Notes under the pieces: generated by a model
Told to the model about the DNA's origin: nothing
What the model saw: the letters and a program-made list of their open reading frames with translations, nothing else
Database searches by the model: none
DNA from: Certhia americana
Taxonomy: Eukaryota > Chordata > Aves > Passeriformes > Certhiidae
Assembly (NCBI GenBank): GCA_018697195.1
Contig: JAGMWU010000077.1
Span: 62,001-126,000 of the forward strand
Length of the DNA: 64,000 bases
Direction of reading: 5' to 3'
Position numbers and translations under genes: made by a program
Part shown: in pieces, positions 62,035-64,000 of the stretch
Numbering within the stretch: the stretch's first letter is position 1
Layout of the letters: each line of letters starts with the position of its first letter

Positions 62035-62188
62035 CTGCTCCATCCCTGGAAGTGTCCAAGGCCAGCTTGGACAGGGTTTGGAGCAGCCTGGGATGGTGGA
62101 AAGTGTACCTGCCCAGGGAATGAGATGAGCTTTAAGGTCTCTCCCAGCCCAAACCATTCTGTGATTCTGTTCTGTGATTCCACAACAA
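62035..62188 (+). mobile_element. CR1 LINE 3'-end fragment
   Basis: CTCCATCCCTGGAAGTGTCC, AAGGCCAGCTTGGACAGGGT, GGGATGGTGGAAAGTGTACC, ending in the repeated terminal motif ATTCTGTGATTCTGTTCTGT, the signature of a CR1 3' terminus. Confidence 0.95.
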
Positions 62189-62517
62189 ATAAACTGAGAA
62201 TTAAATGCCAATCCCCCACATCTTAGAACAGAAATGGCAGTGTGAGTTTGGCTGGGGAGCTCATTTACTTGGGCAAAACACTGTTGTTTCTATTATATTG
62301 TTACAGCATAACTTCTATTTATCTAAGTGCCTTAAAATAAAATAGCAATAAAAAATGCATTTAGCACAAAAGCTCTCTGGCTTTGAGCTATGACAAAAAT
62401 GGCATAAAGAAATAAAACGCAATAATTGTCTCTTGGGCAACAGTCCAGAATGGACAACAGGCAAACTTTTCCAGCTATTTTTTACTCTGGCTTTTACTCT
62501 TTCAAGAGATGCTGTGG

Positions 62518-62650
62518 CCTCACAGAATAAAACACAGAAAGGGTTGGGTGGGAAAGGACCTTAAAATTCATCTGATCCCAACCCGTGGCATTGGGCAGGG
62601 AAAACTCCACATCCAAACCAGCAGTTTCTTTCCAAATCCTGCCCCATCTT
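62518..62650 (-). mobile_element. CR1 LINE fragment, minus orientation
   Basis: CTCACAGAATAAAACACAGA, AAGGGTTGGGTGGGAAAGGA, CCTTAAAATTCATCTGATCC and then a diverged CCAACCCGTGGCATTGGGCA. Confidence 0.8.
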
Positions 62651-62759
62651 CAGCAAGAGAAGGGGAGATGGCAGAACATCCCAACATCAGTAACTCAGCA
62701 TTGGAGGGCTCTGAACAGCCTGGCTTATTAATAGAACTCAGCTGACTCTCTCATAGGGA

Positions 62760-62803
62760 GATAATAATAATAACAATAATAATGGTAATAATGATAATAG
62801 CAG
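62760..62803 (+). repeat. AAT microsatellite, interrupted
   Basis: About 14 AAT-like units with AAC, GGT and GAT interruptions. Confidence 0.9.
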
Positions 62804-64000
62804 GGTGGATTATTCAGTGTGAACAAAAGCTCCTGACAGGACAGGCCCATGCAGAGCTGAGCAGCAGCAGGACCCAAGGCACAGGTACAGCCCCAGGTGA
62901 CCCTGCTGAGGGCCATGCTGGGCACAGCCAGCCCCAGGACTGAGCCCAGCCTAATAAGACACGAAGCAGTGCAGACACCTGCACTAACCCAGCACGAGAG
63001 CAAGGCTGGAGCACCACAGATGGTTCCTCTGCTTGGAAAAAGAACTGGAAAGCAGAACTTGTGTCCCATGAAAAAAAAAAAAAAATCCTTCTGCACAGGG
63101 ACCAAATTCTGACCCAAGTAGTTTTTTCCCATGTGTATAAAAGTAGGATGAAAGGACCTTCTTCCCTCAAAAAGCTGTTTTCTCCTGCCACATCCCCATC
63201 CAAAATACATCACTGAAGAGGTATTAAAAAATAATATCTGACCCTCAATGTATCAAAAAATAATGTGTTTCCCTCAATGTCAGGTTGTGAAAACAAGTCA
63301 GGATCGTGCCCTCAAAAGGCTACTGCTGTTTGCAGAAGCTAAAAGTGAGCTGGTATTTCACCAGTTCAGCAACAGAAGATGTTATGAATAAGGAGCTGAG
63401 GCAGCTTGGCAGCATCCCACATCCTTCAACTGAATCCAATCAAACTTCAGTTCAAAAGAAAAATGAACAGGTAATATCTATCTGTCTAAATGGCCATCCC
63501 ATTAACCTGAACTCCATCAAAAGCCACAGGGAACAATCTGCACACCCCGCAGTGGCATCCTCTGCTTTAATGGAACAAGACTGGGTTATCCCAGAACAGC
63601 CTAGAAATGTGAATCCCATGATGTGAATCCCTTCTCTTGCTGAGATGTTTCAGTATTGAAAACTGGGGTGTAATTAAAGATGCAGATGAAAATGTACTTT
63701 AAACATGCAGTTAGGTGAGAACCAGACATGAGTTCTGTCATCCCACTGCAGATGGCTAATGCACAACCCATCTCTCTGTAATGCAGGATGTTTGAATTTA
63801 ATTTATCCTTTCCTATAAGGAACTGTATTCCTGCCCACTGGTGGCATATCTTAAATTGGATTGCAAAGATAAACAAGGTAGTTGCTGAAGTCTCCTTGAA
63901 CTTCTATTTGAATCTTGGAATTTTTGAGATGGAGAATCTCACTTTTCTTCTACTGAAGGGAAAAAAAAAACCCAACCCATTTTATTTCCAACTTAACAGG

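Larger units (their letters stand above)
58548..64000 (-). other. PATJ intron continuing past the right window edge
   Basis: 5.45 kb. Three CR1 copies (59232-59712, 62035-62188, 62518-62650), an AAT microsatellite (62760-62803), a T run near 60676-60694 and a repeat-free A/T-rich section (about 60330-61000). I found no upstream PATJ exon: the missing first part of PDZ6 is not encoded here. Confidence 0.7.

Noticed and set aside
62728..63213. 161-codon minus-strand frame with a Tyr-rich tail
   Set aside because: The Tyr-rich tail is the AAT microsatellite, and the rest has no family features or splice context. It does not supply the missing first half of PDZ6.

Overview
The window is vertebrate nuclear DNA, almost certainly avian and probably from a songbird. 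The support is split genes with GT-AG introns, about twenty short 3'-end copies of the CR1 LINE (the dominant bird/reptile retroposon), and two solo-LTR-like elements of a type I associate with passerine endogenous retroviruses. There is no sign of operons, CRISPR, plasmid or phage content. Species assignment is inference.

Left part (1 to about 7.35 kb, + strand): the 3' end of a KANK-family gene. Five exons (551-638, 1025-1244, 2604-2746, 3647-3847, 5925-6014) splice in compatible phases and encode the C-terminal helical stretch plus five ankyrin repeats. A likely 3' UTR follows, ending at a poly(A) signal at 7324-7329. KANK4 is the best name because the neighbour is PATJ, the same pair that lies side by side on human 1p31. 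The last KANK4 intron carries two related minus-strand LTRs and a run of about 540 bp of nearly pure A/T ending just before the final exon.

Middle (about 7.35-12.8 kb): intergenic space between two converging genes, with two CR1 copies and a weak third, a 34-base T run and no supported gene.

Right part (about 12.8-64 kb, - strand): the 3' portion of PATJ (INADL), the multi-PDZ Crumbs-complex scaffold. Seventeen coding exons run from 58547 down to the stop codon at 13193. Every junction has a usable splice site and every phase matches, giving an uninterrupted 616-codon C-terminal segment. It covers the end of PDZ6, a 137-residue linker, and PDZ7, PDZ8, PDZ9 and PDZ10. The gene continues upstream beyond 64 kb. 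Introns hold mostly CR1 fragments (mainly antisense to PATJ), mononucleotide runs and a few tandem repeats.

The two genes have separate jobs: KANK proteins are cortical adhesion/microtubule/actin adaptors, and PATJ organises apical polarity and tight junctions through PALS1 and Crumbs. They share this locus as a conserved tail-to-tail pair. I found no novel biological system. The points worth a second look are local: a shortened last ankyrin repeat, the A/T wall before a terminal exon, the LTR pair, a 38-bp micro-exon with a pyrimidine-rich tract upstream in the transcript, and several small repeat expansions.
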